From: Robiginitomaculum sp.
Lineage (GTDB): Bacteria; Pseudomonadota; Alphaproteobacteria; Caulobacterales; Maricaulaceae
DNA: 64,000 nt
Reading direction: 5' to 3'
Assembly (NCBI GenBank): GCA_016765135.1
Contig: JAESQN010000015.1
Location: forward strand, 1 to 64,000
Made by a program: the position numbers and the translations under genes
Notes under the pieces: model-generated
The model's input: only the letters and a program-made list of their open reading frames with translations
Database searches by the model: none
What the model was told of the DNA's origin: nothing
Shown here: in pieces, positions 34,426 to 42,743 of the stretch
Position numbering within the stretch: position 1 is the first letter of the stretch
Layout: every line of letters begins with the position of its first letter

Positions 34426-35919
34426 ATGTCTAAAAAGAAAAAAATACAGCGCCCCAAAGCGAGGCGACCACGCGGATTTGAAGACAAATCTGCCGATGTA
34501 TTGCGGGCTGAAAACCGCCTGATCCAGGCCGCCTTTTCAGTTTATGATACCCACGGGTTTGAGCCATTGCAAACGCCTGCTTTCGAATATGCCGATGCGC
34601 TCGGCAAGTTTTTGCCAGATGATGACCGGCCCAACACGGGCGTATTTGCCCTGCACGACGACGATGAGCAATGGATGGCTTTGCGCTATGACTTGACCGC
34701 GCCTTTGGCCCGGTTTGTGGCCGAGAATTATAACGATTTGCCCAAGCCTTATCGCCGTTATCAAGCAGGCTCCGTGTGGCGCAACGAAAAACCGGGGCCG
34801 GGACGGTTCCGCGAATTTATCCAGTGCGACGCCGATAGTGTCGGCGCACCCGGCGCTGCGGCGGACGCGGAAATGATCATGCTGGCGGCGGATGTCATGG
34901 TGGCTGCGGGGCTGGACACGGGCCAATATATGGTGCGGGTCAATAACCGCAAACTTCTAGACGGGATTTTGGAAAGCTCCGGCGTGCCGGGCACGGGGGC
35001 CGGGGCCGAGCAGCGTCTGCAAGTCTTGCGCTCCATTGACAAACTGGACAGGCTGGGCGCGGACGGTGTTGCCGACCTTCTAGGGGAGGGCCGCAAGGAC
35101 GATAGCGGGGCATATACGAAAGGCGCAAATTTGGACGCCAGTGCCATCAAGGCCGTGCTTGGATTTACTACCGCTAGCGATACGGACAGGGATAAGACCC
35201 TGCGCACATTGGAAGCATTGGTCGGGGCATCCACACACGGCAAGGCCGGGGTGGAAGAACTTAAGTTGATCGACGATATTCTCACCGCCTGTGATTACGG
35301 GCCGGGCAGGGTGGTGTTTGATACCTCCATAGTGCGCGGGCTTGGCTATTATACCGGGCCAGTGTTCGAAGCCGAACTTCTCGCCGACATCAAAGACCGT
35401 AAAGGCCGCCCGGTGCGTATCGGCTCGGTCGGTGGTGGCGGTCGTTATGACGGTCTGGTGTCGCGTTTTATGGGACAGGCGGTGCCTGCCACCGGATATT
35501 CGTTCGGCGTGTCGCGTTTTGCCAGTGCCTTGTCACGTATGGGGTTGGCGGAAACTGCGGAGCAACCGCCCGTGATGATTTGTGTTTTTGATAAATCATT
35601 GCTGGGTGAATATTTCATCATGGCCAGCCAGCTTAGGGCCGCCAATATCCGCTGTGAGGTTTTTGTTGGCAATGGTAATGTGGGCAAGCAGCTTAAATAC
35701 GCTGACAAGCGCGGCGTCAAACTGGCCGTCCTTATGGGCAGCGACGAAATGGAGCGCGGCGAAGTCACTATAAAAGATTTGGAGCTTGGTGCGCAAATGG
35801 CCAAAGCCATAAAAACCAATGAAGAATGGAAGTCGTCAAGACCAGCTCAAAAGACAGCGGCCCGGAACGATATTGTTGCAGCGGTGCGAGAAATGTTGGC
35901 AGGCGGGGACATTATCTAG
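34426..35919 (+). CDS. hisS: histidyl-tRNA synthetase
   Basis: This class II synthetase of 497 residues is the longer alphaproteobacterial type. It has ALRYDLTAPLARFVAEN (motif 2 approach), YQAGSVWRNEKPGPGRFREFIQCDAD, the His signature GLGYYTGPVFEAEL and motif 3 GGGRYDGLV. The C-terminal anticodon-binding domain ends with MERGEVTIKDLELG. AGGA lies about 12 bases before the ATG. It is convergent with the nickel SOD cassette; only four bases separate the stops. Confidence 0.95.
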   Translation: MSKKKKIQRPKARRPRGFEDKSADVLRAENRLIQAAFSVYDTHGFEPLQTPAFEYADALGKFLPDDDRPNTGVFALHDDDEQWMALRYDLTAPLARFVAENYNDLPKPYRRYQAGSVWRNEKPGPGRFREFIQCDADSVGAPGAAADAEMIMLAADVMVAAGLDTGQYMVRVNNRKLLDGILESSGVPGTGAGAEQRLQVLRSIDKLDRLGADGVADLLGEGRKDDSGAYTKGANLDASAIKAVLGFTTASDTDRDKTLRTLEALVGASTHGKAGVEELKLIDDILTACDYGPGRVVFDTSIVRGLGYYTGPVFEAELLADIKDRKGRPVRIGSVGGGGRYDGLVSRFMGQAVPATGYSFGVSRFASALSRMGLAETAEQPPVMICVFDKSLLGEYFIMASQLRAANIRCEVFVGNGNVGKQLKYADKRGVKLAVLMGSDEMERGEVTIKDLELGAQMAKAIKTNEEWKSSRPAQKTAARNDIVAAVREMLAGGDII

Positions 35920-35923
35920 ACGG

Positions 35924-36214
35924 CTACAGTTTTCCTATGCCGCGTTTTGAAATCTTTAGTAAAGCGCGGGCCGTTATACGCGGTGCGGTCACTGGCCCTA
36001 TCACGGTGCCAGGTGTTGATTTTGGATTGTCGCCCTTGAAGTAATACCGGTCGTTTTGGGTGCGGTCTAGCCGTTTGATAATCCGGCCCAAATCCCCATG
36101 TTCGACCACATAAATAAACCCCGCTCGCAATGAGCGGGGTTTAATTGTAAGCACATAATCACCGTCGTTTAATGTCGGCGACATACTGTCGCCCTGGACT
36201 TTGATCAGGTACAT
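35924..36214 (-). CDS. sodX: nickel SOD maturation protease (S26-like)
   Basis: This is a 96-residue signal-peptidase-fold protease. The serine region VQGDSMSPTLNDGDYVL holds the catalytic Ser in SMSPT, and GRIIKRL gives the likely catalytic Lys. The small size and its place directly after sodN identify it as the protease that removes the SodN propeptide and exposes the N-terminal His ligand. It starts 5 bp after the sodN stop. Its own coding sequence contains a perfect terminator-like hairpin. Confidence 0.87.
   Translation of the reverse strand: MYLIKVQGDSMSPTLNDGDYVLTIKPRSLRAGFIYVVEHGDLGRIIKRLDRTQNDRYYFKGDNPKSTPGTVIGPVTAPRITARALLKISKRGIGKL
36116..36142 (-). terminator. perfect hairpin inside sodX
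   Basis: AAACCCCGCTC pairs perfectly with GAGCGGGGTTT around a 5-base loop. On the minus strand it is followed by a T-rich TTTATTTAT. It lies inside sodX codons (KPRSLRAGFIYV), so it could attenuate sodX relative to sodN rather than simply end the transcript. Confidence 0.55.
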
Positions 36215-36219
36215 TTTCT

Positions 36220-36702
36220 TTACAAGTCAGGCGTAACCACTTCCAAAGCGGGCGCGTAAGGCGCGGTAACGCGTTTGGTTTTCACGCCTTTGATTTTCCA
36301 GAACATTTCGGCAAAATCATTGACCAGCTCAACCAGAGCCAGCCCGTCTTCGCGGTGCAGGTCTTGTTTACAAGCACTGGCTTTCATCATGATGTTGTGG
36401 GTCAGTTCATGGGCTTGTTCTTTTAGGATGTCACCTTTGATAAAGTCGCCCCAAATGATGCGGATTTCGTGCTTCACTGCTTCAGCTTGCTTTTCTTTTT
36501 CGGCCGTGTTGCGGGCGATTTTCATAGCGGTGTGAACGCTCATATCTTTGGTGTCGGTATCCAGCAAAATGTCCATTTGACGGACGACAGACAGCGCGTG
36601 ATAAAGCGCCGGGCCAGTGTCGTATATCCCGCACGGAATATCACAATGGGCCGAAGCGGTCGGTATTTTGGCGTCGAGTTTAGCGCGTATTTTATTGTAC
36701 AT
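36220..36702 (-). CDS. sodN: nickel superoxide dismutase
   Basis: This enzyme converts superoxide to O2 and H2O2. The diagnostic nickel hook HCDIPCGIYD starts at residue 19, giving His1, Cys2 and Cys6 after removal of the 18-residue propeptide (MYNKIRAKLDAKIPTASA). The rest is the four-helix bundle (ALSVVRQMDILL, ARNTAEKEKQAEAVKHEIRI). The ribosome site AGGAG lies six bases before the ATG. It is followed by sodX and preceded by a small His-containing membrane protein. NiSOD is frequent in marine bacteria. Confidence 0.97.
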   Translation of the reverse strand: MYNKIRAKLDAKIPTASAHCDIPCGIYDTGPALYHALSVVRQMDILLDTDTKDMSVHTAMKIARNTAEKEKQAEAVKHEIRIIWGDFIKGDILKEQAHELTHNIMMKASACKQDLHREDGLALVELVNDFAEMFWKIKGVKTKRVTAPYAPALEVVTPDL

Positions 36703-36711
36703 AATAGTCTC

Positions 36712-36918
36712 CTATGAACGACTGTTTTTGAGCTTAACGGCGAGGGCTATAACGGCAATGCCGCCAACAACTGCCAACAGCGCATGGGTTGGGCTGGTAA
36801 GCCAATGGAGGATGGTGCTCATCAGGGCCTCGGTATGGGTACCCGTATGGGCTGCTGCCGGAATTGCGCTTGTGGCCAATATAGCTGCGCTCCAAGATAA
36901 TGCTTTTCGTAATTTCAT
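36712..36918 (-). CDS. small His-containing membrane protein with sodN
   Basis: I chose ATG 36918 (MKLRKALSW) because AGGAGG lies six bases before it. The 68-residue product has a signal-like N-terminus ending IPAAA, a short His-rich segment (HTGTHTEALMSTILHWL) and one further membrane helix. The pattern HWLTSPTHALLAVVGG recalls a miniature HupE/UreJ-type metal-transport segment. It sits 9 bp before sodN, so a part in nickel supply is plausible but unproved. Confidence 0.65.
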   Translation of the reverse strand: MKLRKALSWSAAILATSAIPAAAHTGTHTEALMSTILHWLTSPTHALLAVVGGIAVIALAVKLKNSRS

Positions 36919-37078
36919 ATAATCCTCCTGTTGGGTGTAAGTTAGAAACATTATAGACGAAACAATAGGTAAAAGCCAACCGGATTTACCCCCCTATCGC
37001 GACAAATATTTATAGTGTAGCTTACGGCCAAGCGCGGTTGAAATTCAAGACGAATTTGATATTCAAGAAAGATCTGGC

Positions 37079-39268
37079 ATGGCTGTGGAAGACAATTCAG
37101 GATCATCTGGTGTGTTAATAACATCACAAGCCTTACCAGGCTTAGTGAGTAGCGGTATGCTACCCGGTCAATTGTATATGAAAGCTTTGCTGTTTTTTAG
37201 GAGCTCCAAAGCCTGGAATAGCTGGGCCATGGGGGCATTGCTCGCACTGGGCGCCGGGCATTTGCTAGCCGGGATTATTTTCTTCTTTGCCTATAACTGG
37301 AATGATTTATCACCATTTGTAAAATTTGCCCTGGTGCAAGGCGGTATGGTCGTGTCCGCGATTGCCTGGATTTCTCTCAAATTTGACAAACCGGTAGCAC
37401 AGGCATTTGGTATAAGCCTGACGGTGTTGATCGGGGTGTTTATGGCCATTTACGGGCAGGTGTTTCAAACCCCGGCGGCTATCTATACGCCCTTTACTAT
37501 GTGGGCGTTTTTGTCATTACCCTTTGCCGCCGTGTCGCGCTCATTGGCCCATTGGACGGTTTGGCTCGTGGTCGCTTGTGTCGCAGTTCTGTCTTACGCA
37601 CATGTGCAAATCGTGCCAAATGCAGGCCGCGAAGCATTGGTTTGGGTCTATGCAGGCATGGCGCTGGTGTTTTTGGTTTTGCTCATTGTTTATGATAGAG
37701 TGCAAAATAAATGGCCAGGCTGGGCCCGGGCGGCGTGGTTTCGCTTGGCGTTAGTGGCGGCATGTATGGTGTTTGCCAATCTGTCTGTTGGCGAGGGTTT
37801 GTGGGATAACACTATAGCCTTGAGTGTAATGGCAGCAATTGTCATAAGCGTTGCGGCCTTTGCCTATTTATACACATATAAAAACCAAAATTTTGCAAAT
37901 CCGCCCCAGGCCCGTATCGCATGCTTGGTAATTGCCGCCAGCGGGCTTGCCCTTATGGCTGCGCAAACTGGTGTACGCCTGATTGCCGAGACCGAAAAGC
38001 TTTTGGACATTGTCGGCATGTTTTTTATTGGATTTTTATTCATGGCGGGCCTCACCTATGCCTTGGCCCGAAGTTTCAAACATTTCACCGAAAATTTTTC
38101 ACATGAGCAAAAGCGGCCTCTTGCAGCCGAGAACCCAAACGAGGTGGACGCAAATCTGGATGTCATATCCAGGCACCCGCTGAACACATTTGCCAACACC
38201 CTTGGCATAGACGCGGATAAAACCGCGCAAGCCCTGGCGCAACCCCTGGCGCAATCCGGCGACGATGATGCGCCTTGGTATATGGAAATGTTTTTGGGTT
38301 TTGCGGGCGTTTTAACTGCCATATTGGCTATAGGTTTCTTGACGGTTGTGCTTTATGAAATTACAAATGTCAAAGACGAAGCCAGCATGATTTTTCTGGG
38401 TCTATTGGTTTACGGCGGCGCGATGTTCATGCGCCTGGCTAGCAAGGGGCTATTTTCCCGACATTTTTCTAACACACTCTTGCTGGGCGGTGGGGCGTTG
38501 GCGGTTGTTGGCGCCGGGTTAGTGAACAATGGCGGTATTGGCTTTATCGTATTTACAGGTGTTTTAAGTGCGCTTACTTTGTGGCTGGTGCGCGACCGGA
38601 TTTTGGAATTCGTCATGGCGGCAGGGCTTTCGGCTCTTACGGTATATGTGCTTATGGAATACCGGATTCCCTTTGCCTTTAGCGTGTTTTATATTGTCTT
38701 TAGTGCTGTTGGTTTGTTGGCGTTAAGTTTACCCCTTAAAACTGGCTTGGCAAGATGGCGAAACAGGCGCGTATTGATGGCAACAGGCACCGCATTTTTG
38801 CTGGCACCGTGCATATTCGCCGTGTTTTTCTCTGGTGCCAATTGGACGGAGCAATTGAATTTGGGCGTGAGTAATGACTGGGCTGAACGCATAGCCAGCG
38901 TGCTGGTTACGGGCGGTGCAGTGTGGTATTTAAACCGTGCGCGCTCTGCTACTGACACCACTGATACCACTGATGCTGCGGGGGGGGCTTTTCGCCCGCC
39001 ATTGCCCATATTGGTTTTACTGCTTGTTGCCGTGACGTTGATGCCTCTGGGCAGTGCTGCGGCTTTATTGGTCATGTTGAGCGGCTATATTTTGGGAATG
39101 CGTAGCTTGGCCATATTGGGGACACTGGCGCAGATAGGATTTATCACATGGTTTTATTATGATCTGGAAATGACCCTGCTTAACAAGTCTTTAGTGCTGA
39201 TGGGCTCTGGGGCAGTGTTGCTGGTGGCTTACGGTTTGACCATCAAAAGGGGAAACTATCATGTTTAA
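37079..39268 (+). CDS. DUF2157/DUF4401 polytopic membrane protein
   Basis: This 729-residue protein has about 20 predicted membrane helices. The N-terminal half matches DUF2157 (WNSWAMGALLALGAGHLLAGIIFFFAYNW) and the C-terminal half the DUF4401 pattern, with a hydrophilic linker near residues 345-400. A loop near residue 625 carries TDTTDTTDAA from a 9-bp triplicate, next to a run of eight G that is prone to slippage. The role is unknown. It overlaps the GDYXXLXY gene by 8 bp, its usual partner. Confidence 0.82.
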   Translation: MAVEDNSGSSGVLITSQALPGLVSSGMLPGQLYMKALLFFRSSKAWNSWAMGALLALGAGHLLAGIIFFFAYNWNDLSPFVKFALVQGGMVVSAIAWISLKFDKPVAQAFGISLTVLIGVFMAIYGQVFQTPAAIYTPFTMWAFLSLPFAAVSRSLAHWTVWLVVACVAVLSYAHVQIVPNAGREALVWVYAGMALVFLVLLIVYDRVQNKWPGWARAAWFRLALVAACMVFANLSVGEGLWDNTIALSVMAAIVISVAAFAYLYTYKNQNFANPPQARIACLVIAASGLALMAAQTGVRLIAETEKLLDIVGMFFIGFLFMAGLTYALARSFKHFTENFSHEQKRPLAAENPNEVDANLDVISRHPLNTFANTLGIDADKTAQALAQPLAQSGDDDAPWYMEMFLGFAGVLTAILAIGFLTVVLYEITNVKDEASMIFLGLLVYGGAMFMRLASKGLFSRHFSNTLLLGGGALAVVGAGLVNNGGIGFIVFTGVLSALTLWLVRDRILEFVMAAGLSALTVYVLMEYRIPFAFSVFYIVFSAVGLLALSLPLKTGLARWRNRRVLMATGTAFLLAPCIFAVFFSGANWTEQLNLGVSNDWAERIASVLVTGGAVWYLNRARSATDTTDTTDAAGGAFRPPLPILVLLLVAVTLMPLGSAAALLVMLSGYILGMRSLAILGTLAQIGFITWFYYDLEMTLLNKSLVLMGSGAVLLVAYGLTIKRGNYHV

Positions 39269-39773
39269 GATATTACGTACCGTCGTGGTATTGGTCGCAT
39301 TGGCCGTCAGCTTGTACAAATTCAACACTGGCATTGCCGCCATGAACCGGGTGAAACAGGGCGGCCAGACTGTGTTGTTGCAATTGCGCCCGGTCGATCC
39401 CCGTGCTTTGATGCTCGGCGATTATATGACCCTTGGTTATGACCGGGCCGCTTTCCCAAAATCTAGCGAAGGCCTGGACGCGCAAGGCACGGTGATATTG
39501 AAACTGGACGCTAACAATGTCGGCACATTTGCCCGCCGGGACGATGGGGCGGCGCTCATGGACGGAGAAATACGGGTGAAATATGCGCTCAAAGCCGGAG
39601 ATGTCAATTTCGGCAGTGCGCGGTTTTATTTCCAGGAAGGCACAGCCAAAACCTATGAGGTGGCCAAATACGGCGTGTTCAAGGTCTCAAGCGCTGGCCA
39701 TATGATTTTGATCGATATGGCCGGGGAAGACTTCAAAGTTTTGGTGCCGCCGCGAGATGCGCAGGGAAGATAG
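39261..39773 (+). CDS. GDYXXLXY-domain protein
   Basis: This 170-residue protein has one N-terminal membrane helix and the name-giving motif GDYMTLGYD near residue 53 (VDPRALMLGDYMTL). It ends with KYGVFKVSSAGHMIL. These proteins accompany DUF2157/DUF4401 membrane proteins, and the function is unknown. It is coupled to the preceding gene by overlap. Confidence 0.85.
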   Translation: MFKILRTVVVLVALAVSLYKFNTGIAAMNRVKQGGQTVLLQLRPVDPRALMLGDYMTLGYDRAAFPKSSEGLDAQGTVILKLDANNVGTFARRDDGAALMDGEIRVKYALKAGDVNFGSARFYFQEGTAKTYEVAKYGVFKVSSAGHMILIDMAGEDFKVLVPPRDAQGR

Positions 39774-39831
39774 CCCGCCATCTCAACCCGTACTTAACCC
39801 CTCGCTAACCATCATCGGCTAGGTCTCCGGT

Positions 39832-40143
39832 ATGAAGAAAGTCCTCAGCAAAATACGGTTTACATGGCCGCTCCTGGTTTTGGTGGTGTTTTACGGCTAT
39901 TTAGGCTTGCATGTTCTCAGCGGAAGCCTTGGCATGCTTAAATGGGCGGATTATTCTGAGCAGGTTGAAAAATTGGAGGCGGAAATTACTCGCTTGCAAG
40001 ATCACCGTGAAGCCCTTGAGAAGCGTGCCGCGCAGCTTAGGGACAGTAATCTTGACCTGGACAGGCTTGATGAAGAAGCTCGGCGGCTGTTAAGTGTTTC
40101 GGATGCGAATGATATTGTAATTTGGCTTGACGAAACCCCCTGA
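39832..40143 (+). CDS. ftsB: FtsB/DivIC-like septum formation protein
   Basis: This 103-residue bitopic protein has one membrane helix at residues 11-31, a coiled coil with leucine heptads (EQVEKLEAEITRLQDHREALEKR) and a short C-terminal tail (LDRLDEEARRLLSV), all typical of FtsB. In the divisome it pairs with FtsL and FtsQ. Its position just before pdhA, without eno in between, resembles the alphaproteobacterial eno-ftsB-pdh region. Confidence 0.88.
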   Translation: MKKVLSKIRFTWPLLVLVVFYGYLGLHVLSGSLGMLKWADYSEQVEKLEAEITRLQDHREALEKRAAQLRDSNLDLDRLDEEARRLLSVSDANDIVIWLDETP

Positions 40144-40217
40144 TTTAGCGTTTAATATGGCTGTGGTGCCTAGGTACACACACATTTATTTCGTATATAA
40201 ATTAAAGGCGTTTGAGC

Positions 40218-41204
40218 ATGGCTACACCGGGAAAAACCTCGAAAAAAGAATTGCTGCATTTATACCGGGAAATGTTGCTGATCCGCCGGTTTGAGGAAAA
40301 AGCCGGGCAGTTATACGGCATGGGTTTGATCGCCGGGTTTTGTCATTTGTATATTGGTCAGGAAGCCGTTGTGACAGGGGTCAATGCCGCCATCAAAGAT
40401 GGTGATCAGATGATAACCAGCTACCGCGACCACGGCCATATGCTGGCTCTGGGTATGACTGCGCGGGGTGTCATGGCCGAGCTTACCGGGCGTAGCGGCG
40501 GCTATTCGCGGGGCAAGGGTGGCTCCATGCATATGTTCAGTGTTGAAAAAAACTTTTACGGCGGTCACGGTATTGTCGCTGCGCAAGTTCCCATCGGGGC
40601 TGGGCTTGGCTTGGCCAATAAATATCTGGATAACGGTAAAATCAGCACCGTGTTTTTCGGTGACGGTGCCGCTAACCAAGGCCAGGTTTACGAAGCCCTG
40701 AACATGGCGCAGCTTTGGAAACTGCCGACATTGTTTATTATAGAGAACAACCAATACGCCATGGGCACCAGCATTGCCCGCTCCACCGCCCAAAAGGATT
40801 TGTACAAACGCGGGCTTAGTTTTGGCGTCGAGGGTGTGCAGGTGGACGGCATGGATGTGTTGGCCGTGCGTGATGCCACCAAAAAGGCCGCCGCCCATGC
40901 CCGTGCCGGTAAAGGGCCAATGATTTTGGAGATGATGACCTATCGTTATAGAGGCCATTCCATGTCCGACCCGGCCAAATACCGCACCCGCGAAGAGGTC
41001 TCTGAGATGCGCGAAGATCACGACCCCATAGACATGGCCAAAAACCGCCTGCTCAAAGAAAAGTGGGCCGATTTGGACGCACTTAAAGCCATAGACAAAG
41101 ATATCAAGGCCATCGTAGCCGACGCAGTAGAGTTCGCAAAAACCTCCCCCGAACCCGCCCCGGCGGAACTTTATACGGACGTATTGCTGGAGCTGGACGC
41201 ATGA
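40218..41204 (+). CDS. pdhA: pyruvate dehydrogenase E1 alpha subunit
   Basis: I chose ATG 40218 ([10 protein letters not shown]) over TTG 40212; AAAGG lies about ten bases upstream. The thiamine diphosphate motif is [19 protein letters not shown], and phosphorylation-loop-like [17 protein letters not shown] is present. Length 328 fits. With E1 beta and E2 it decarboxylates pyruvate to acetyl-CoA. It overlaps pdhB by ATGA. Confidence 0.95.
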   Translation: MATPGKTSKKELLHLYREMLLIRRFEEKAGQLYGMGLIAGFCHLYIGQEAVVTGVNAAIKDGDQMITSYRDHGHMLALGMTARGVMAELTGRSGGYSRGKGGSMHMFSVEKNFYGGHGIVAAQVPIGAGLGLANKYLDNGKISTVFFGDGAANQGQVYEALNMAQLWKLPTLFIIENNQYAMGTSIARSTAQKDLYKRGLSFGVEGVQVDGMDVLAVRDATKKAAAHARAGKGPMILEMMTYRYRGHSMSDPAKYRTREEVSEMREDHDPIDMAKNRLLKEKWADLDALKAIDKDIKAIVADAVEFAKTSPEPAPAELYTDVLLELDA

Positions 41205-42592
41205 GTATAGATATCCAAATGCCGGCCCTGTCCCCCACTATGGAAGAAGGCACCTTGACCAAATGGCTGGTTAAGGAGGGCGACGCGGTCAAGTCCGGCG
41301 ATATGTTGGCCGAGATCGAAACCGACAAGGCGACCATGGAGGTTGAGGCTATTGACGAGGGCGTGGTCGGCAAGATTTTAGTGGCCGAGGGGTCGCAAAA
41401 TGTGGCAGTTGGTACGGTGATTTTGCAGTTATTAGAGGACGGTGAGGGGGTTGATGATTTATCAGCGCCAAGTGAAACGCCCGCGCCAGAAGCTACACCA
41501 GAAGCTACACATGAACCCGCAACCGTTTCATCAACACCAGAACCTGCGCAATCAACCGCATCCGTGCAGTCCGTACCCGTAGAAATGGATGTACCCGCTG
41601 GAACTGCCATGGTCGAGACAAGTGTCCGCGACGCATTACGCGATGCTATGGCCGAGGAAATGCGCCGGGACGACCGTGTATTTATCATGGGCGAGGAAGT
41701 GGCGGAATACCAAGGCGCCTATAAAGTCACCCGCGAGCTGTTGCAGGAATTTGGCGCTAAACGGGTGATCGATACGCCGATCACCGAGCACGGTTTTGCC
41801 GGCATCGGGGTGGGTGCGGCTATGGGCGGGCTTAGGCCTATCGTCGAATTTATGACCTGGAATTTCGCCATGCAGGCCATTGACCATATCATAAATTCCG
41901 CCGCCAAGACCTTGTATATGTCCGGCGGGCAGATGCGTTGTCCCATCGTATTTCGCGGTCCCAACGGCGCGGCTTCTCGCGTGGGTGCGCAACATTCCCA
42001 TGATTATTCAAGCTGGTACGCCAATGTGCCGGGGCTTAAAGTCGTCGCGCCTTACGACGCGGCGGACGCCAAAGGCCTCCTAAAATCCGCCATTCGTGAC
42101 CCGAACCCGATCGTGTTTTTGGAACACGAAATGATGTACGGCGAGATTATGGACGTACCGGATATGGACGATTATCTGGTGCCAATCGGCAAAGCCCTGG
42201 TGCGGCGCGTCGGTTCCGATGTCACCATCACGGCGCACTCAAGAATGGTAGGCCGGGCATTAGAGGCCGCCGATATTCTGGCTGGCGAAGGCATTTCTGC
42301 CGAGGTCATAGATCTGCGCACAATCCGCCCGCTAGATAGCGACACAATCATAAAGTCCGTCAAAAAAACCAACCGCATAGTTTGCGCCGAAGAAGGCTGG
42401 GGCCAATCCGGCATAGGCGCAGAAATCGCCGCGCGGGTCATGGAACAAGCTTTCGATTACCTAGACGCCCCACCAGCAAGGGTGTTTCAAAAAGACGTAC
42501 CGTTGCCATATGCGGGTAATTTGGAAGCGTTGAGTTTACCAAATGCGCAGGATGTTGTGGTGGCGGCCAAAGGGGTTTGTTATGTTAAATAA
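41201..42592 (+). CDS. pdhB: pyruvate dehydrogenase E1 beta with lipoyl domain
   Basis: Residues 1-80 form a lipoyl domain with the modified lysine in [14 protein letters not shown] Pro/Ala/Thr linker (residues 88-130, with a 12-bp internal duplication) leads to the transketolase-like E1 beta domain ([50 protein letters not shown]). A lipoyl domain on E1 beta is a hallmark of alphaproteobacterial PDH. Its stop overlaps a small frame that starts like another lipoyl domain. Confidence 0.95.
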   Translation: MSIDIQMPALSPTMEEGTLTKWLVKEGDAVKSGDMLAEIETDKATMEVEAIDEGVVGKILVAEGSQNVAVGTVILQLLEDGEGVDDLSAPSETPAPEATPEATHEPATVSSTPEPAQSTASVQSVPVEMDVPAGTAMVETSVRDALRDAMAEEMRRDDRVFIMGEEVAEYQGAYKVTRELLQEFGAKRVIDTPITEHGFAGIGVGAAMGGLRPIVEFMTWNFAMQAIDHIINSAAKTLYMSGGQMRCPIVFRGPNGAASRVGAQHSHDYSSWYANVPGLKVVAPYDAADAKGLLKSAIRDPNPIVFLEHEMMYGEIMDVPDMDDYLVPIGKALVRRVGSDVTITAHSRMVGRALEAADILAGEGISAEVIDLRTIRPLDSDTIIKSVKKTNRIVCAEEGWGQSGIGAEIAARVMEQAFDYLDAPPARVFQKDVPLPYAGNLEALSLPNAQDVVVAAKGVCYVK

Positions 42593-42743
42593 TACCCTGA
42601 TGCCTGTGCTTTCGCCTACTATCCCAACACCCCGCTCACCCCTGCGGATGCAGGGGTCTATTGCCGGGCTATCGGTGTGCGCCGCACGTGCGTCGATGGA
42701 TACCTGCATGCGCAGGTATGAGCGAAATGGGGAGGAGATATAA
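42582..42743 (+). pseudogene. truncated lipoyl-domain start fused to REP pair
   Basis: A 53-codon frame starts inside the last codons of pdhB and stops directly before the pdhC ATG. Its first 14 residues ([14 protein letters not shown]) match the N-terminus of pdhC ([11 protein letters not shown]), also at DNA level. The next bases are the palindromic pair at 42632-42724. It seems to be the start of an older pdhC or lipoyl domain cut by the repeat. Its end (GGGGAGGAG) now supplies the ribosome site for pdhC. Confidence 0.65.
42632..42724. repeat. paired palindromic repeat (REP/dRS3-like), copy 1
   Basis: Two hairpins face each other. The first is CCGCTC followed by the 8-bp stem ACCCCTGC/GCAGGGGT; the second is stem ATACCTGC/GCAGGTAT followed by GAGCG. 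The whole unit is 93 bp, exactly the length of the copy at 47056-47148. It lies between pdhB and pdhC. Confidence 0.85.
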
